From Streptomyces sp. NBC_00878 (lineage in GTDB: Bacteria; Actinomycetota; Actinomycetes; Streptomycetales; Streptomycetaceae), in contig NZ_JAPEOK010000001.1 in NCBI RefSeq assembly GCF_026341515.1, forward strand, positions 8,184,001 to 8,248,000: a stretch of 64,000 nucleotides of DNA, read 5' to 3'. A program made the position numbers and the translations under genes. Of this stretch, positions 19,895-29,144 are shown piece after piece. Every line of letters begins with the position of its first letter. Position 1 is the first letter of the stretch. The notes beneath the pieces were generated by a model that saw only the letters and a list, made by a program, of their open reading frames with translations, had not been told where the DNA came from and ran no database searches.

Positions 19895-22486
19895 TCAGCG
19901 CTTGAGGCGCGCGTTCGTGTGCCGGGTCGGTTCGGCGGTCGCGGGGTCCTCGGGCCACGGATGCTTCGGATACCGGCCGCGCAACTCCGCCCGTACGCCC
20001 CGATAGCCGTCCCTCCAGAACGACACCAGGTCGGACGTCACGGCGGCCGGGCGGCCCGCGGGCGACAGCAGATGGACGACCACGGGCACCCCGGCGACGG
20101 CCGGCGACTCCCGCGCCCCGAACATCTCCTGCAACTTCACCGCCAGCACGGGCCGGTCGGGATCCGCGTAGTCGATCCGGATCCTGGACCCGCTCGGCAC
20201 CTCGATCCGCTCCGGCGCCAACTCGTCGAACCGGGCCGCCTCCCCGGACGCCCACGGCAACAACCGGGCCAGCGCCTGCCCGGCATCGATCCGCCCCAGA
20301 TCGGCCCGCCGCCGCGCCCGGCTCAACTCCGGCTCCAGCCACTCGTCCACGCGCGCGTGCAGGGCGTCGTCCGACACGTCGGGCCAAGGGTCGCCGACCT
20401 GCTGGTGCAGAAACCCGAGCCGCTGCCGCAGCACCTCGGCGTCCCGCGACCACCGCAACAGCGCCGGCCCTTCCTCCCTCAACCCCTCGACAAGCGCCTC
20501 CCGTACGAGCCCGGGCTCGATGTTCCGCAACGGCCGCACGGCCAGCTCCACCGCCCCCAGCCGCTCGACCCGCCGCGCCACGACGTCCCCGCCGGCCCAG
20601 CGCACCTCGTCGCCCTCGCCGTACAGGGCACCGGCCGCCTCGCGCGCGGCCCCTTCGTCGACCACGGCCCCGAGCCGCACGCGCGCGTGCCCCGCACCAA
20701 CGGGCCGGTCGGCGACGGCGACAGCGATCCAGGGGGCGTCCCGCAACCCGCTCCCGTCACCCACCTCGGCCCGAGTGCCGGACACCATGAGATAGGAGCC
20801 CCCCTGCTTCCGGGCGACCCGCTCGGGAAAGGCGAGGGCGGCGACGAGACCGACGGCGTGATCGTCGGTGGCCTGCCGCGCCCCTTCAGGGGCGCGGGGA
20901 ACTGCGCGACCAGCCAGAGACGGCCCGCAGGTATCAAACGGCACATCCCGCGGAGCGCTCGGCGCGGGCGCCGACGCGGCCCGCAGTCGCCGGACTTCCG
21001 TACGCCACCGCCCGGCGTAGGCGTCACCGCCGCGCCGGGCACCCCTCAACGCGGACGCAAGATCATCCCCGTACTCCCGCGGAGGCTCCTCGCTCAAGAG
21101 GGCGACCACTTCCGCGGCAAGCTCAGTACCCACGGAGTGCCCCGCGTCCAGCAGCGCCCGCCCGAGCCGCGGATGCAGCCCGAGCCGCGACATCCGTACG
21201 CCCCGCTCCGTCGGACGCCCGGCGGAACCCACCGCCCCGATGGCCTCCAGAACGCTCCGAGCGGCCGCCATGGCGCCTGTCGGGGGCGGATCCAGCAGTG
21301 CCAGCCCCGAAGCGTCAGGATCGCCCCAGCAGGCCGCCTGGAGGGCGAACGCCGTCAGGTCGGCCACCTTGATCTCCGGCGCCGGGAAACGCGGCAGACG
21401 CCCGTCCTCGGCCTCCGCCCAGCACCGGTACACCGCACCCGGGGCCTCGCGCCCGGCCCGCCCGGCCCGCTGCCGACCGGCCGCCTGCGAGGCCCGTACC
21501 GTCGTCAGCGCGCTCAGCCCGCGCGCGTGGTCGACGCGCGGCTCACGCGCGAGACCGGAGTCCACGACCACCCGCACGCCCGGCACCGTCAGCGACGACT
21601 CGGCCACCGACGTCGCGAGGACCACCCGGCGCCGCGCACCCCCGGACAGCACCGCGTCCTGCACAGCGGCCGGCGCCCGCCCGTGCACCTGAAGCACCTC
21701 GATGTCGCCGAACTCGCCGAACTCGCCGAACTCGCCGAGTTGTCCGGCGACCCGCGAAATCTCCCCGACGCCGGGGAGGAAGCACAGGACATCCCCGTCG
21801 CGCTCGGAAAGCGCCCGCCTCACCACCGACGCCACATGCGTCAGCAGCACCGGGTCGACCCGCATGCCGTGCGGCGGCCGCACCGGGCGAGCGGCCGGCG
21901 CCCAGAGCACCTCCACCGGATGGGAGACACCCTCCGCCGCGACCACCGGCACTTCGCCGAACAGCCGTGCCCACCCCTGCGCGTCGGTCGTCGCGGAGGC
22001 GGCCACCAGCCGCAACTCGGGGCGCAGCGCGGCCCGTACGTCCAGCAGGAACGCCGCCACGGTGTCGGCGTCCAGATGCCGTTCGTGGCACTCGTCGAGC
22101 ACGACCACGTCGACGCCCGCCAGTTCCTGATCGCGCTGCAGCCGTTGCAACAGCACACCGGTCGTGACGACCTCCACGCGCGCGCGTGGCCCCACCACCC
22201 GCTCCCCGCGCACGGTGTACCCGACGCTCTCGCCGGTCTTCTCGCCCAGCAGCCACGCCATCCGCCGCGCCGCCGCCCGCGCGGCGATCCGCCGGGGCTC
22301 GGCGACGACGACACGGCGTACGGGCCCCTCGCCGACCAGACCGGCGAGCACGAGCGGCACCAGGGTCGTCTTGCCGGTGCCGGGCGGCGCGACGAGCACG
22401 GCGGCACCGTGCGCCTCCAGGGCGTCGCGCAGGCCGGGCAGTGTGGTGCGTACGGGAAGGAGGTCGAGCGCGTCGTAACGGATCAC
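19895..22486 (-). CDS. hrpB: ATP-dependent helicase HrpB
   Basis: This 863-residue DExH-box helicase has Walker A PPGTGKTT (about residues 32-39), Walker B/DECH in VVVLDECHERHLDADT, SATTD, and the motif VI region ASQAAGRQRAGRAGR. C-terminal HA2, OB-fold and HrpB-specific domains follow. Its physiological role in bacteria is poorly defined. The GTG at 22486 is five bases from the stop of the methyltransferase gene, implying coupling; the frame to 22681 is antisense to that gene. Two oddities: an in-frame 9-bp repeat encodes EFGEFGEFG near residues 248-260, and a dispersed intergenic repeat is translated near residue 525. Confidence 0.92.
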   Translation of the reverse strand: MIRYDALDLLPVRTTLPGLRDALEAHGAAVLVAPPGTGKTTLVPLVLAGLVGEGPVRRVVVAEPRRIAARAAARRMAWLLGEKTGESVGYTVRGERVVGPRARVEVVTTGVLLQRLQRDQELAGVDVVVLDECHERHLDADTVAAFLLDVRAALRPELRLVAASATTDAQGWARLFGEVPVVAAEGVSHPVEVLWAPAARPVRPPHGMRVDPVLLTHVASVVRRALSERDGDVLCFLPGVGEISRVAGQLGEFGEFGEFGDIEVLQVHGRAPAAVQDAVLSGGARRRVVLATSVAESSLTVPGVRVVVDSGLAREPRVDHARGLSALTTVRASQAAGRQRAGRAGREAPGAVYRCWAEAEDGRLPRFPAPEIKVADLTAFALQAACWGDPDASGLALLDPPPTGAMAAARSVLEAIGAVGSAGRPTERGVRMSRLGLHPRLGRALLDAGHSVGTELAAEVVALLSEEPPREYGDDLASALRGARRGGDAYAGRWRTEVRRLRAASAPAPSAPRDVPFDTCGPSLAGRAVPRAPEGARQATDDHAVGLVAALAFPERVARKQGGSYLMVSGTRAEVGDGSGLRDAPWIAVAVADRPVGAGHARVRLGAVVDEGAAREAAGALYGEGDEVRWAGGDVVARRVERLGAVELAVRPLRNIEPGLVREALVEGLREEGPALLRWSRDAEVLRQRLGFLHQQVGDPWPDVSDDALHARVDEWLEPELSRARRRADLGRIDAGQALARLLPWASGEAARFDELAPERIEVPSGSRIRIDYADPDRPVLAVKLQEMFGARESPAVAGVPVVVHLLSPAGRPAAVTSDLVSFWRDGYRGVRAELRGRYPKHPWPEDPATAEPTRHTNARLKR
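20877..20931. repeat. Dispersed intergenic repeat copy inside the hrpB coding region
   Basis: The sequence TCAGGGGCGCGGGGAACTGC and its flank match the repeat found downstream of polA; 24 bases (20892-20915) are identical to the reverse complement of 14257-14280. Here it is read in frame as part of the HrpB C-terminal half (around PSLAGRAVPRAPEGARQA). The reading frame survives. Confidence 0.85.
21702..21746. repeat. 9-bp tandem repeat inside hrpB
   Basis: Five 9-base units of the form GAACTCGCC (outer ones diverged) encode Gly-Glu-Phe repeats in HrpB, just after the VAGQL segment, in a surface-exposed position by expectation. Confidence 0.8.
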
Positions 22487-22490
22487 ACGC

Positions 22491-23342
22491 TCAGTCTCTC
22501 CCCCAGCCTCCGGCCGGGGCTGCCCCCAACTCGCTTCGCTCGCACACGAAGATCGCCGACCCCGGGATGAGGTTTCCCCGAAGGGGCGACCAGCCGCCCC
22601 ACTCCTGGGTGTTCCAGGCGGGCCACTCCGGCTCGACCAGGTCGACCAGCCGGAAACCGCCCGCCACCACGTCCCGGACACGGTCGCCGACCGTCCTGTG
22701 GTGCTCGACGTACACCGCGCGGCCCGCCTCGTCCTGCTCGACGTACGGCGTGCGGTCGAAGTACGAGGAGGCCACGCTCAGCCCCTCCGGGCCGGGCTCG
22801 TCGGGGAAGGCCCAGCGGATCGGGTGCGTGACGGAGAAGACGAACCGGCCGCCGGGCCGCAGCACCCGGCGCACCTCCCGCAGGACCGTCACGGGATCCG
22901 CGACGAACGGCAGCGCCCCGTACGCGGAGCACGCCAGGTCGAAGGAGGCGTCCGCGAACGGCAGTGCGCCGGCGTCCGCCTCCACGAGCCCCACCCCCTT
23001 GGCGCCGATCCGCAGGGCGTGCTGGAGCTGCCGGTGCGAGAGGTCCAGAGCGACCGGACGGGCCCCCTGGGCGGCCAGCCAGCGCGAGCACTGGGCGGCC
23101 CCCGCGCCGATCTCCAGGACGTCCTTTCCGGCCAGTTCCTCCATCGGTCCGAGCAACTCGGCCTCGATCTCGTCGAGGCCCTCGGGACCCCATACGAAAC
23201 GGTCGTCGCCGAGAAACGTGCCGTGCTCGACCTGGTAATCGTCCGCGTTCCGGTCCCACCAGCCACGATTGGCGCGGGTGCTCTCGCCGGCCCCCGCATC
23301 GCGTCGTGTCGCCTCGGGCTCGAACTGTTCGGGCTCTTGGAT
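22491..23342 (-). CDS. Class I SAM-dependent methyltransferase, non-canonical start
   Basis: The coding signal runs from about 23342 to the stop at 22491, giving about 283 residues. It contains RANRGWWDRNADDYQVEHG, then motif I VLEIGAGAAQCSRWLAAQG, an acidic post-I residue in ALDLS and the class I core ACSAYGALPFV. The substrate is unknown. In frame upstream of TTG 23156 there is no ATG, GTG or TTG, yet the family N-terminal region is clearly present. The best candidate is an ATC at 23342, six bases after GAGGGAG. It is translationally close to hrpB (five bases) and probably in its operon. Confidence 0.8.
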   Translation of the reverse strand: MQEPEQFEPEATRRDAGAGESTRANRGWWDRNADDYQVEHGTFLGDDRFVWGPEGLDEIEAELLGPMEELAGKDVLEIGAGAAQCSRWLAAQGARPVALDLSHRQLQHALRIGAKGVGLVEADAGALPFADASFDLACSAYGALPFVADPVTVLREVRRVLRPGGRFVFSVTHPIRWAFPDEPGPEGLSVASSYFDRTPYVEQDEAGRAVYVEHHRTVGDRVRDVVAGGFRLVDLVEPEWPAWNTQEWGGWSPLRGNLIPGSAIFVCERSELGAAPAGGWGRD

Positions 23343-23506
23343 GATCGGCTCCCTCGTATTAATCTGCGGGCTTCAATCTGCGGGCTCTTCCGGCAACCCG
23401 TCCCGTCGGCCGTCACGTACGGGGCGCCGCAGGGCCCACGTGGCCTCCTGAGACGGGTCTTGTGCCGGGTATGCGGCGTTCCGCCCCGGGTGTGCGCCTT
23501 CGCGCA

Positions 23507-23535
23507 TTGACCCTGTCCGGCTGCCCCCGTATGCT
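23507..23535 (+). promoter_or_regulatory. Housekeeping sigma-70-type promoter of rpsA
   Basis: TTGACC (23507-23512) and TATGCT (23530-23535) are separated by exactly 17 bases, close to the consensus for the principal sigma factor HrdB. It implies a leader of about 210 bases before the rpsA ATG, long enough for S1 autoregulation, which is known in other bacteria. The rest of the 410-base gap shows only a short direct repeat (ATCTGCGGGCTTC) near 23362-23390. Confidence 0.75.
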
Positions 23536-23753
23536 ACAAGTTGCGCTGCGGGCCTGCGCTCCTCAGACGTAGCAGGCTGCGCTCGCATCTGTTGTATGTC
23601 CCCTCGGTTTTCGAGGCGCCACCGGAATGTGTTCATCATCGAACACGGCCCGGATTCGGCGCTTCCTTGGCTGTCCGGCTTCTTCAGAGCGAAACGGGCT
23701 CCCGGCGTAAGCAGTACCTACGACTCACTGTCCGTACCGGAGCCCTTTCCCAC

Positions 23754-25265
23754 ATGACGAGCAGCACCGAGACCACCGCCACCACCCCGCAGGTTGCGGT
23801 CAACGACATCGGTAACGAGGAAGCCTTCCTCGCCGCGATCGACGAGACGATCAAGTACTTCAACGACGGCGACATCGTCGACGGCGTCATCGTGAAGGTC
23901 GACCGGGACGAGGTCCTGCTCGACATCGGTTACAAGACCGAAGGTGTCATCCCGAGCCGCGAGCTCTCGATCAAGCACGACGTCGACCCCAATGAGGTCG
24001 TCGCCGTCGGTGACGAGATCGAAGCCCTTGTTCTCCAGAAGGAGGACAAGGAAGGCCGCCTGATCCTCTCGAAGAAGCGCGCCCAGTACGAGCGCGCCTG
24101 GGGCACCATCGAGAAGATCAAGGAAGAGGACGGCATCGTCACCGGTACCGTCATCGAGGTCGTCAAGGGTGGTCTCATCCTCGACATCGGCCTCCGTGGC
24201 TTCCTGCCGGCCTCCCTCGTCGAGATGCGCCGTGTCCGCGACCTCCAGCCCTACGTGGGCAAGGAGCTCGAGGCGAAGATCATCGAGCTGGACAAGAACC
24301 GCAACAACGTGGTCCTGTCCCGCCGTGCCTGGCTCGAGCAGACCCAGTCCGAGGTTCGCCAGACGTTCCTCACCACCCTGCAGAAGGGTCAGGTCCGCTC
24401 CGGCGTCGTCTCCTCGATCGTCAACTTCGGTGCGTTCGTGGACCTGGGTGGCGTCGACGGTCTGGTCCACGTCTCCGAGCTTTCCTGGAAGCACATCGAC
24501 CACCCCTCCGAGGTTGTCGAGGTCGGCCAGGAAGTCACCGTCGAGGTTCTCGACGTCGACATGGACCGCGAGCGTGTCTCCCTGTCGCTGAAGGCGACCC
24601 AGGAAGACCCGTGGCAGCAGTTCGCCCGTACGCACCAGATCGGCCAGGTCGTGCCCGGCAAGGTCACGAAGCTGGTTCCGTTCGGCGCGTTCGTCCGCGT
24701 GGACGAGGGCATCGAGGGTCTGGTCCACATCTCCGAGCTGGCCGAGCGCCACGTGGAGATCCCGGAGCAGGTCGTCCAGGTCAACGACGAGATCTTCGTC
24801 AAGGTCATCGACATCGACCTCGAGCGTCGCCGGATCTCGCTGTCCCTGAAGCAGGCCAACGAGTCCTTCGGTGCCGACCCGGCCTCGGTGGAGTTCGACC
24901 CGACGCTGTACGGCATGGCCGCGTCGTACGACGACCAGGGCAACTACATCTACCCCGAGGGCTTCGACCCCGAGACCAACGACTGGCTCGAGGGTTACGA
25001 GTCCCAGCGCGAGGTGTGGGAGAACCAGTACGCCGAGGCGCAGACGCGCTTCGAGCAGCACCAGGCGCAGGTCATCAAGTCCCGCGAGGCGGACGCCCAG
25101 GCCGAGGCCGAGGGTGTCACCACCCCGGGTGCGGCTCCGGCCGCCTCCGGTGGCAGTGGCGGCGGCGGTTCGTACTCCTCGGAGTCGGACGACAACTCCG
25201 GCGCCCTGGCGTCGGACGAGGCGCTGGCCGCCCTCCGCGAGAAGCTGGCCGGAGGCCAGAGCTGA
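23754..25265 (+). CDS. rpsA: 30S ribosomal protein S1
   Basis: The 503-residue protein has four S1 (OB-fold) domains at about 38-105, 123-188, 209-277 and 294-363. They begin GDIVDGVIVKVDRDEVLLDI, GIVTGTVIEVVKGGLILDI, GQVRSGVVSSIVNFGAFVDL and GQVVPGKVTKLVPFGAFVRV. This is the short actinobacterial form of S1, which in E. coli has six domains. The C-terminal 130 residues are acidic and helical, ending in a Gly/Ser-rich linker and a conserved DEALAALREKLAGGQS tail. It binds mRNA on the small subunit. Start ATG 23754 (MTSSTETTATTPQ) fits the family; the open frame to 23541 covers the leader. Confidence 0.96.
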   Translation: MTSSTETTATTPQVAVNDIGNEEAFLAAIDETIKYFNDGDIVDGVIVKVDRDEVLLDIGYKTEGVIPSRELSIKHDVDPNEVVAVGDEIEALVLQKEDKEGRLILSKKRAQYERAWGTIEKIKEEDGIVTGTVIEVVKGGLILDIGLRGFLPASLVEMRRVRDLQPYVGKELEAKIIELDKNRNNVVLSRRAWLEQTQSEVRQTFLTTLQKGQVRSGVVSSIVNFGAFVDLGGVDGLVHVSELSWKHIDHPSEVVEVGQEVTVEVLDVDMDRERVSLSLKATQEDPWQQFARTHQIGQVVPGKVTKLVPFGAFVRVDEGIEGLVHISELAERHVEIPEQVVQVNDEIFVKVIDIDLERRRISLSLKQANESFGADPASVEFDPTLYGMAASYDDQGNYIYPEGFDPETNDWLEGYESQREVWENQYAEAQTRFEQHQAQVIKSREADAQAEAEGVTTPGAAPAASGGSGGGGSYSSESDDNSGALASDEALAALREKLAGGQS

Positions 25266-25296
25266 TCGCTCACCTCTAGGCAGTAGCTAGCTGGTG

Positions 25297-25334
25297 ACTG
25301 CGGGCCCGCACCCTTCTGGGTGCGGGCCCGCAGT
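25297..25334. terminator. Hairpin terminator of rpsA
   Basis: A perfect 17-bp stem (ACTGCGGGCCCGCACCC with its complement) with a TTCT tetraloop begins 31 bases after the rpsA stop. Confidence 0.92.
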
Positions 25335-25378
25335 GCGTCTACCTCGACAGGGCGCAGGCTCTGTCGTGCCTCGGCCTC

Positions 25379-25440
25379 GTGCCTGATGCGCGGTGCCTGG
25401 TGCCTGGTGCCTGATGCGCGGTGCGCGGTGCGTTGTGTCC
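25379..25440. repeat. Short tandem repeats between rpsA and the amine oxidase gene
   Basis: Overlapping 7- and 28-base periodicities are built from GTGCCTG and GATGCGCG. They fill part of the 331-base gap, which otherwise holds the rpsA terminator and no coding signal. Confidence 0.75.
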
Positions 25441-25596
25441 GGTGTCCGCAGTCGAGGCGTTCTGGCGGCCGAGGCATTCCTTCGGCCGGAAGCTCGCGGT
25501 TGCAGAAACTTGCGGGATACACGAATAACTGATGGGCCGTAACCGGCCATTGGGAGGCTTCCTCGGTCGTTCAAGATCGAGAAAGCGAGCCCCGTC

Positions 25597-27204
25597 ATGG
25601 CACAGCCTCAGAGCGGTCCTGGTACGAGTCGGCGTTCGTTCCTGCGCAAGGTGGGCCTCACCGGCGGCGCGGGCACGATGTTCGCCACCATGGGAGCGCT
25701 CGGTCTCGCCCCCACGGCCCAGGCCGCCCAGCGTGAACAGCCCTTCCACGCCCCGAAGCCGAGCGACTTCACACTCACCGGACGCGGCGCGGCCAAGGTG
25801 GTGGTCGTCGGCGGCGGCATCGCCGGCCTCACGACCGCGTACGAACTCGGCAAGGCGGGCTACGACTGTACGGTCCTGGAGGCCAGGGACCGCACCGGTG
25901 GCCGCAACTTCACGGTGCGGGGCGGCGACACCACCACCGACCTGTACGGCAACCGGCAGACGGCCCGCTTCGGCGACGGGCAGTACATGAACGCGGGCCC
26001 GGCCCGGCTGCCCCAGTGGATGGTCACCCTCGACTACTGCCGCGAACTCGGCGTCCCGGTCGAGGTGTTCACCAACGTCAACGCGGACGCGTACCTCTTC
26101 AACGAGTCGGCCGGGATGACCGAGCCGATGCGGTACCGCACGGCGAAGGCCGATGTCTACGGGTACGTCTCGGAGTTGCTCGCCAAGGCCAGCGACAAGG
26201 GGGCGCTCGACGCGGAGTTGACCGCCACCGACCGGGAGAGGCTCGTCGAGTTCCTCAAGGACTTCGGCGAGCTGGGAGACACGCTGGACTACACGGGCGG
26301 CGAGCGCCGCGGATACGACGTCGTCCCCGCGGCCGCGGGCACCCCCGGTGTGCTCCTCGGCGATGTCCCGTCCGCCTCCGAGGTGTTCGCGAGCGGCGTC
26401 GGCCGCTACTTCTCCTTCGAGTTCGGCTTCGACCAGGCGATGCTGATGTTCCAGCCGGTTGGCGGCATGGACCGGATACCGCGCGCCCTGACGAGGGCGA
26501 TCGGGGGCCATCGCATACGCACTGGGGCCGTCGTTTCGAAAATCACCGACAAGGGGAGCGGCGTCACCGTCACGTACACCCAGGGCGGCCGGACCAGGAG
26601 CATCGACGCCGACTACTGCGTAGGCGCGCTGCCGCCCAACATCCTCGCCAAGATCCCGCACAACCTCGGCTCGGGAGTACAGACCGCGCTGGAGGCCATC
26701 ACCCCGTCGTCCGCGGGCAAGATCGGCCTGGAGTACCGCTCCCGCTGGTGGGAGCTCGACCACCGGATCTACGGCGGCATCACCGAGACCGACCAGGACG
26801 TCACCCACATCTGGCACCCGTCCCACGGCTTCCACGGCGAGCGCGGCGTCATGATCGGCTACTACAACTACGACGCCGACGCGGACATGTACGCGAAGCT
26901 CACGCCCAGGGAGCGAGAGACGCGTGCGGTCGCCGCGGGAGTGAAGATCTACGGGCCGAAGTACCGCACCGAACTGGCGTCCTCCTTCTCTCATCACTGG
27001 CGCCAGACACCCCACCTGGAGGCCGCCTGGCACGACACCCCCGACGGCCCCGACCACGCCCGCTACAAGCCGCTCAACGAGCCCACGGGGCGCGTCTACT
27101 TCGCCGGCGACTGGCTCAGCTACACGGACGCCTGGCAGCACGGTGCGTTCACGTCCGCCCGCAAGGCCGTCACCGCGCTCCACGCGCGCGTGCTCGCGTC
27201 CTAG
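25597..27204 (+). CDS. Tat-exported flavin monoamine / L-amino-acid oxidase
   Basis: The 535-residue product has a twin-arginine signal (SRRSFLRK, residues 11-18, then a hydrophobic stretch ending AQAA near 46). An FAD-binding Rossmann motif VVVVGGGIAGLTTAYELGKAG follows with the second GGR segment [16 protein letters not shown]. The C-terminus has the flavin-contacting GRVYFAGDWLSY and AWQHGAFTSA typical of amine oxidases. It should fold with FAD in the cytoplasm and be exported, oxidising an amine or amino acid with release of peroxide; the substrate is unknown. ATG 25597 is preceded only by a weak purine stretch. A hairpin follows the stop. Confidence 0.9.
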   Translation: MAQPQSGPGTSRRSFLRKVGLTGGAGTMFATMGALGLAPTAQAAQREQPFHAPKPSDFTLTGRGAAKVVVVGGGIAGLTTAYELGKAGYDCTVLEARDRTGGRNFTVRGGDTTTDLYGNRQTARFGDGQYMNAGPARLPQWMVTLDYCRELGVPVEVFTNVNADAYLFNESAGMTEPMRYRTAKADVYGYVSELLAKASDKGALDAELTATDRERLVEFLKDFGELGDTLDYTGGERRGYDVVPAAAGTPGVLLGDVPSASEVFASGVGRYFSFEFGFDQAMLMFQPVGGMDRIPRALTRAIGGHRIRTGAVVSKITDKGSGVTVTYTQGGRTRSIDADYCVGALPPNILAKIPHNLGSGVQTALEAITPSSAGKIGLEYRSRWWELDHRIYGGITETDQDVTHIWHPSHGFHGERGVMIGYYNYDADADMYAKLTPRERETRAVAAGVKIYGPKYRTELASSFSHHWRQTPHLEAAWHDTPDGPDHARYKPLNEPTGRVYFAGDWLSYTDAWQHGAFTSARKAVTALHARVLAS

Positions 27205-27227
27205 CGCCGTCATGCCAGCACGGTCAT

Positions 27228-27253
27228 GGCAGCGCTGTCGTTGCTGCGCTGCC
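27228..27253. terminator. Probable hairpin terminator after the amine oxidase gene
   Basis: An 8-bp stem GGCAGCGC with GCGCTGCC and a 10-base loop starts 24 bases after the stop. It has no T run, and it is shorter than the other terminators here. Confidence 0.55.
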
Positions 27254-27382
27254 AAGGCCAGGCCATTGCGTGGTCGCGGCGCATGAGAAGCCGGTAAAAG
27301 GGGGCAGCGAAGGGGCGCGAGCGGGGAATGCTCGTGTCCCGGTCCGCGTTGTGCAGTACGAACACGAGGAGGAGCGGTCACT

Positions 27383-28321
27383 GTGCTTGATCCGCAGGGT
27401 TTGTACGCATGGGAGCCGAAGGGCCTGGCTGTCGTCGACATGGCGCTCGCCCAGGAGTCGGCCGGTCTTGTCATGCTCTACCACTTCGACGGATACATCG
27501 ACGCGGGCGAGACCGGCGACCAGATCGTCGACCGGCTGCTCGACTCGCTGCCCCACCAGGTCGTGGCCCGCTTCGACCACGACCGGCTCGTGGACTACCG
27601 GGCCAGGCGCCCGCTCCTGACGTTCAGAAGCGACCGCTGGGCCGACTACGAGGAGCCCACGCTGGACGTGCGGCTCGTCCAGGACGCCACCGGCGCGCCC
27701 TTCCTGCTCCTGTCCGGTCCCGAGCCGGACGTCGAGTGGGAGCGCTTCGCCGCGGCCGTCCAGCAGATCGTGGAGCGCCTCGGCGTGCGCCTGTCCGTGA
27801 ACTTCCACGGCATCCCCATGGGAGTGCCGCACACGCGCCCCGTGGGCCTCACCCCGCACGGCAACCGCACGGATCTCGTCCCGGGCCACCGCAGCCCCTT
27901 CGACGAGGCGCAGGTCCCCGGCAGCGCCGAGTCGCTGGTGGAGTACCGCCTCATGCAGGCCGGACACGACATCCTGGGCGTCGCCGCGCACGTGCCGCAC
28001 TACATCGCCCGCTCTCCGTATCCGGACGCCGCGCTGACCGTCATGGAGGCGATCACGGCGGCCACCGGGCTGGTCCTGCCCGGAATCGCGCACGGTCTGC
28101 GCACCGAGGCGCACCGTACCCAGACCGAGATCGACCGGCAGATCCAGGAGGGCGACGAGGAACTCGTCGCGCTCGTCCAGGGACTTGAGCACCAGTACGA
28201 CGCCGCCGCGGGCGCCGAGACGCGGGGCAACATGCTGGCCGAACCGGTCGACATCCCGTCTGCGGACGAGATCGGGCTCGAATTCGAGCGGTTCCTCGCG
28301 GAGCGGGAGGGCGACGCGTAG
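27383..28321 (+). CDS. PAC2-family protein (proteasome assembly chaperone-like)
   Basis: The 312-residue product matches the PAC2 superfamily, which includes archaeal and eukaryotic proteasome assembly chaperones and many actinobacterial proteins of unknown role. Recognisable segments are the [21 protein letters not shown]-terminus, [20 protein letters not shown] and [24 protein letters not shown] 27383 has GAGGAG nine bases upstream. It may assist the actinobacterial proteasome, but no proteasome gene is nearby, so this is family inference only. A dispersed-repeat intergenic stretch separates it from coaE. Confidence 0.88.
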   Translation: MLDPQGLYAWEPKGLAVVDMALAQESAGLVMLYHFDGYIDAGETGDQIVDRLLDSLPHQVVARFDHDRLVDYRARRPLLTFRSDRWADYEEPTLDVRLVQDATGAPFLLLSGPEPDVEWERFAAAVQQIVERLGVRLSVNFHGIPMGVPHTRPVGLTPHGNRTDLVPGHRSPFDEAQVPGSAESLVEYRLMQAGHDILGVAAHVPHYIARSPYPDAALTVMEAITAATGLVLPGIAHGLRTEAHRTQTEIDRQIQEGDEELVALVQGLEHQYDAAAGAETRGNMLAEPVDIPSADEIGLEFERFLAEREGDA

Positions 28322-28349
28322 GCGCTTCGCTGGAGGGTTCTTATTCTGC

Positions 28350-28450
28350 CTGCGGGCGCGTGGTGGCTGGGCGCGCCCACGCGGCGGAGCCGCATATGGA
28401 CACAGCCCCGCGCCCCTTTGGGGCGCCGCTGGATCTGTCGGAGCCCCCTC
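28350..28450. repeat. Dispersed intergenic repeat copy upstream of coaE
   Basis: The segment reading GGCGGAGCCGCATAT and CACAGCCCCGCGCCCCTTTG is the reverse complement of the right half of the repeat at 14340-14400. It fills most of the gap between the PAC2 gene and coaE and can fold locally. Confidence 0.75.
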
Positions 28451-28486
28451 GGGGCGTTGTCGGTGGTGGGGCCTAAGCTCGTGAGC

Positions 28487-29095
28487 ATGGTGAAGGTTGG
28501 TCTGACCGGTGGGATCGGTGCCGGTAAGAGTGAGGTGTCGCGGCTGCTCGTGGAGCACGGTGCCGTGCTGATCGACGCCGACAGGATCGCGCGGGAGGTC
28601 GTCGCGCCGGGAACTCCGGGGCTCGCGGCGGTGGTTGATGCCTTCGGTAAGGAGGTACTCGCCGAGGACGGCAGCCTGGACCGGCCGAAGCTCGGCTCGA
28701 TCGTCTTCGCGGACGCGGAGAAGCTCGCCGTGCTCAACTCGATCGTGCACCCCTTGGTGGGCGTCCGTTCTCGCGAGCTCGAAGAGGCCGCCGCGGAGGA
28801 CTCCGTGGTCGTGCACGACGTCCCCTTGCTCGCCGAGAACGGCCTGGCTCGGCTCTACGACCTCGTGATCGTCGTCGACGCGAGCCCCGAGACCCAGCTT
28901 GACCGCCTCGTCCGGCTGCGCGGTATGACCGAGGCGGACGCCCGGGCCCGTATGGCCGCCCAGGCCACGCGCGACAAGCGCCTGGAGATCGCGGACGTCG
29001 TCATCGACAACGACGTACCACTGGAAGCGCTGGAGCGGCGCGTGCGGGACGTGTGGGCGGATCTTGTCCGCCGGGCCCGGACGACCTTGGAATAG
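28487..29095 (+). CDS. coaE: Dephospho-CoA kinase
   Basis: The 202-residue enzyme phosphorylates the ribose 3'-hydroxyl of dephospho-CoA, the last step of coenzyme A synthesis. Walker A is GGIGAGKS (residues 8-15), followed by ADRIAREVV, the CoA-binding [12 protein letters not shown] and [10 protein letters not shown], and a C-terminal helical lid. I start at ATG 28487 (MVKVGLTGG); a GTG at 28481 adds only two residues. The length is standard for single-domain CoaE, without the UPF0157 fusion seen in mycobacteria. Confidence 0.95.
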   Translation: MVKVGLTGGIGAGKSEVSRLLVEHGAVLIDADRIAREVVAPGTPGLAAVVDAFGKEVLAEDGSLDRPKLGSIVFADAEKLAVLNSIVHPLVGVRSRELEEAAAEDSVVVHDVPLLAENGLARLYDLVIVVDASPETQLDRLVRLRGMTEADARARMAAQATRDKRLEIADVVIDNDVPLEALERRVRDVWADLVRRARTTLE

Positions 29096-29144
29096 GGGGC
29101 CCTTCGGGGGCGTTGATTGCGTGCAGTGAGGGAAGGACTCTGCC

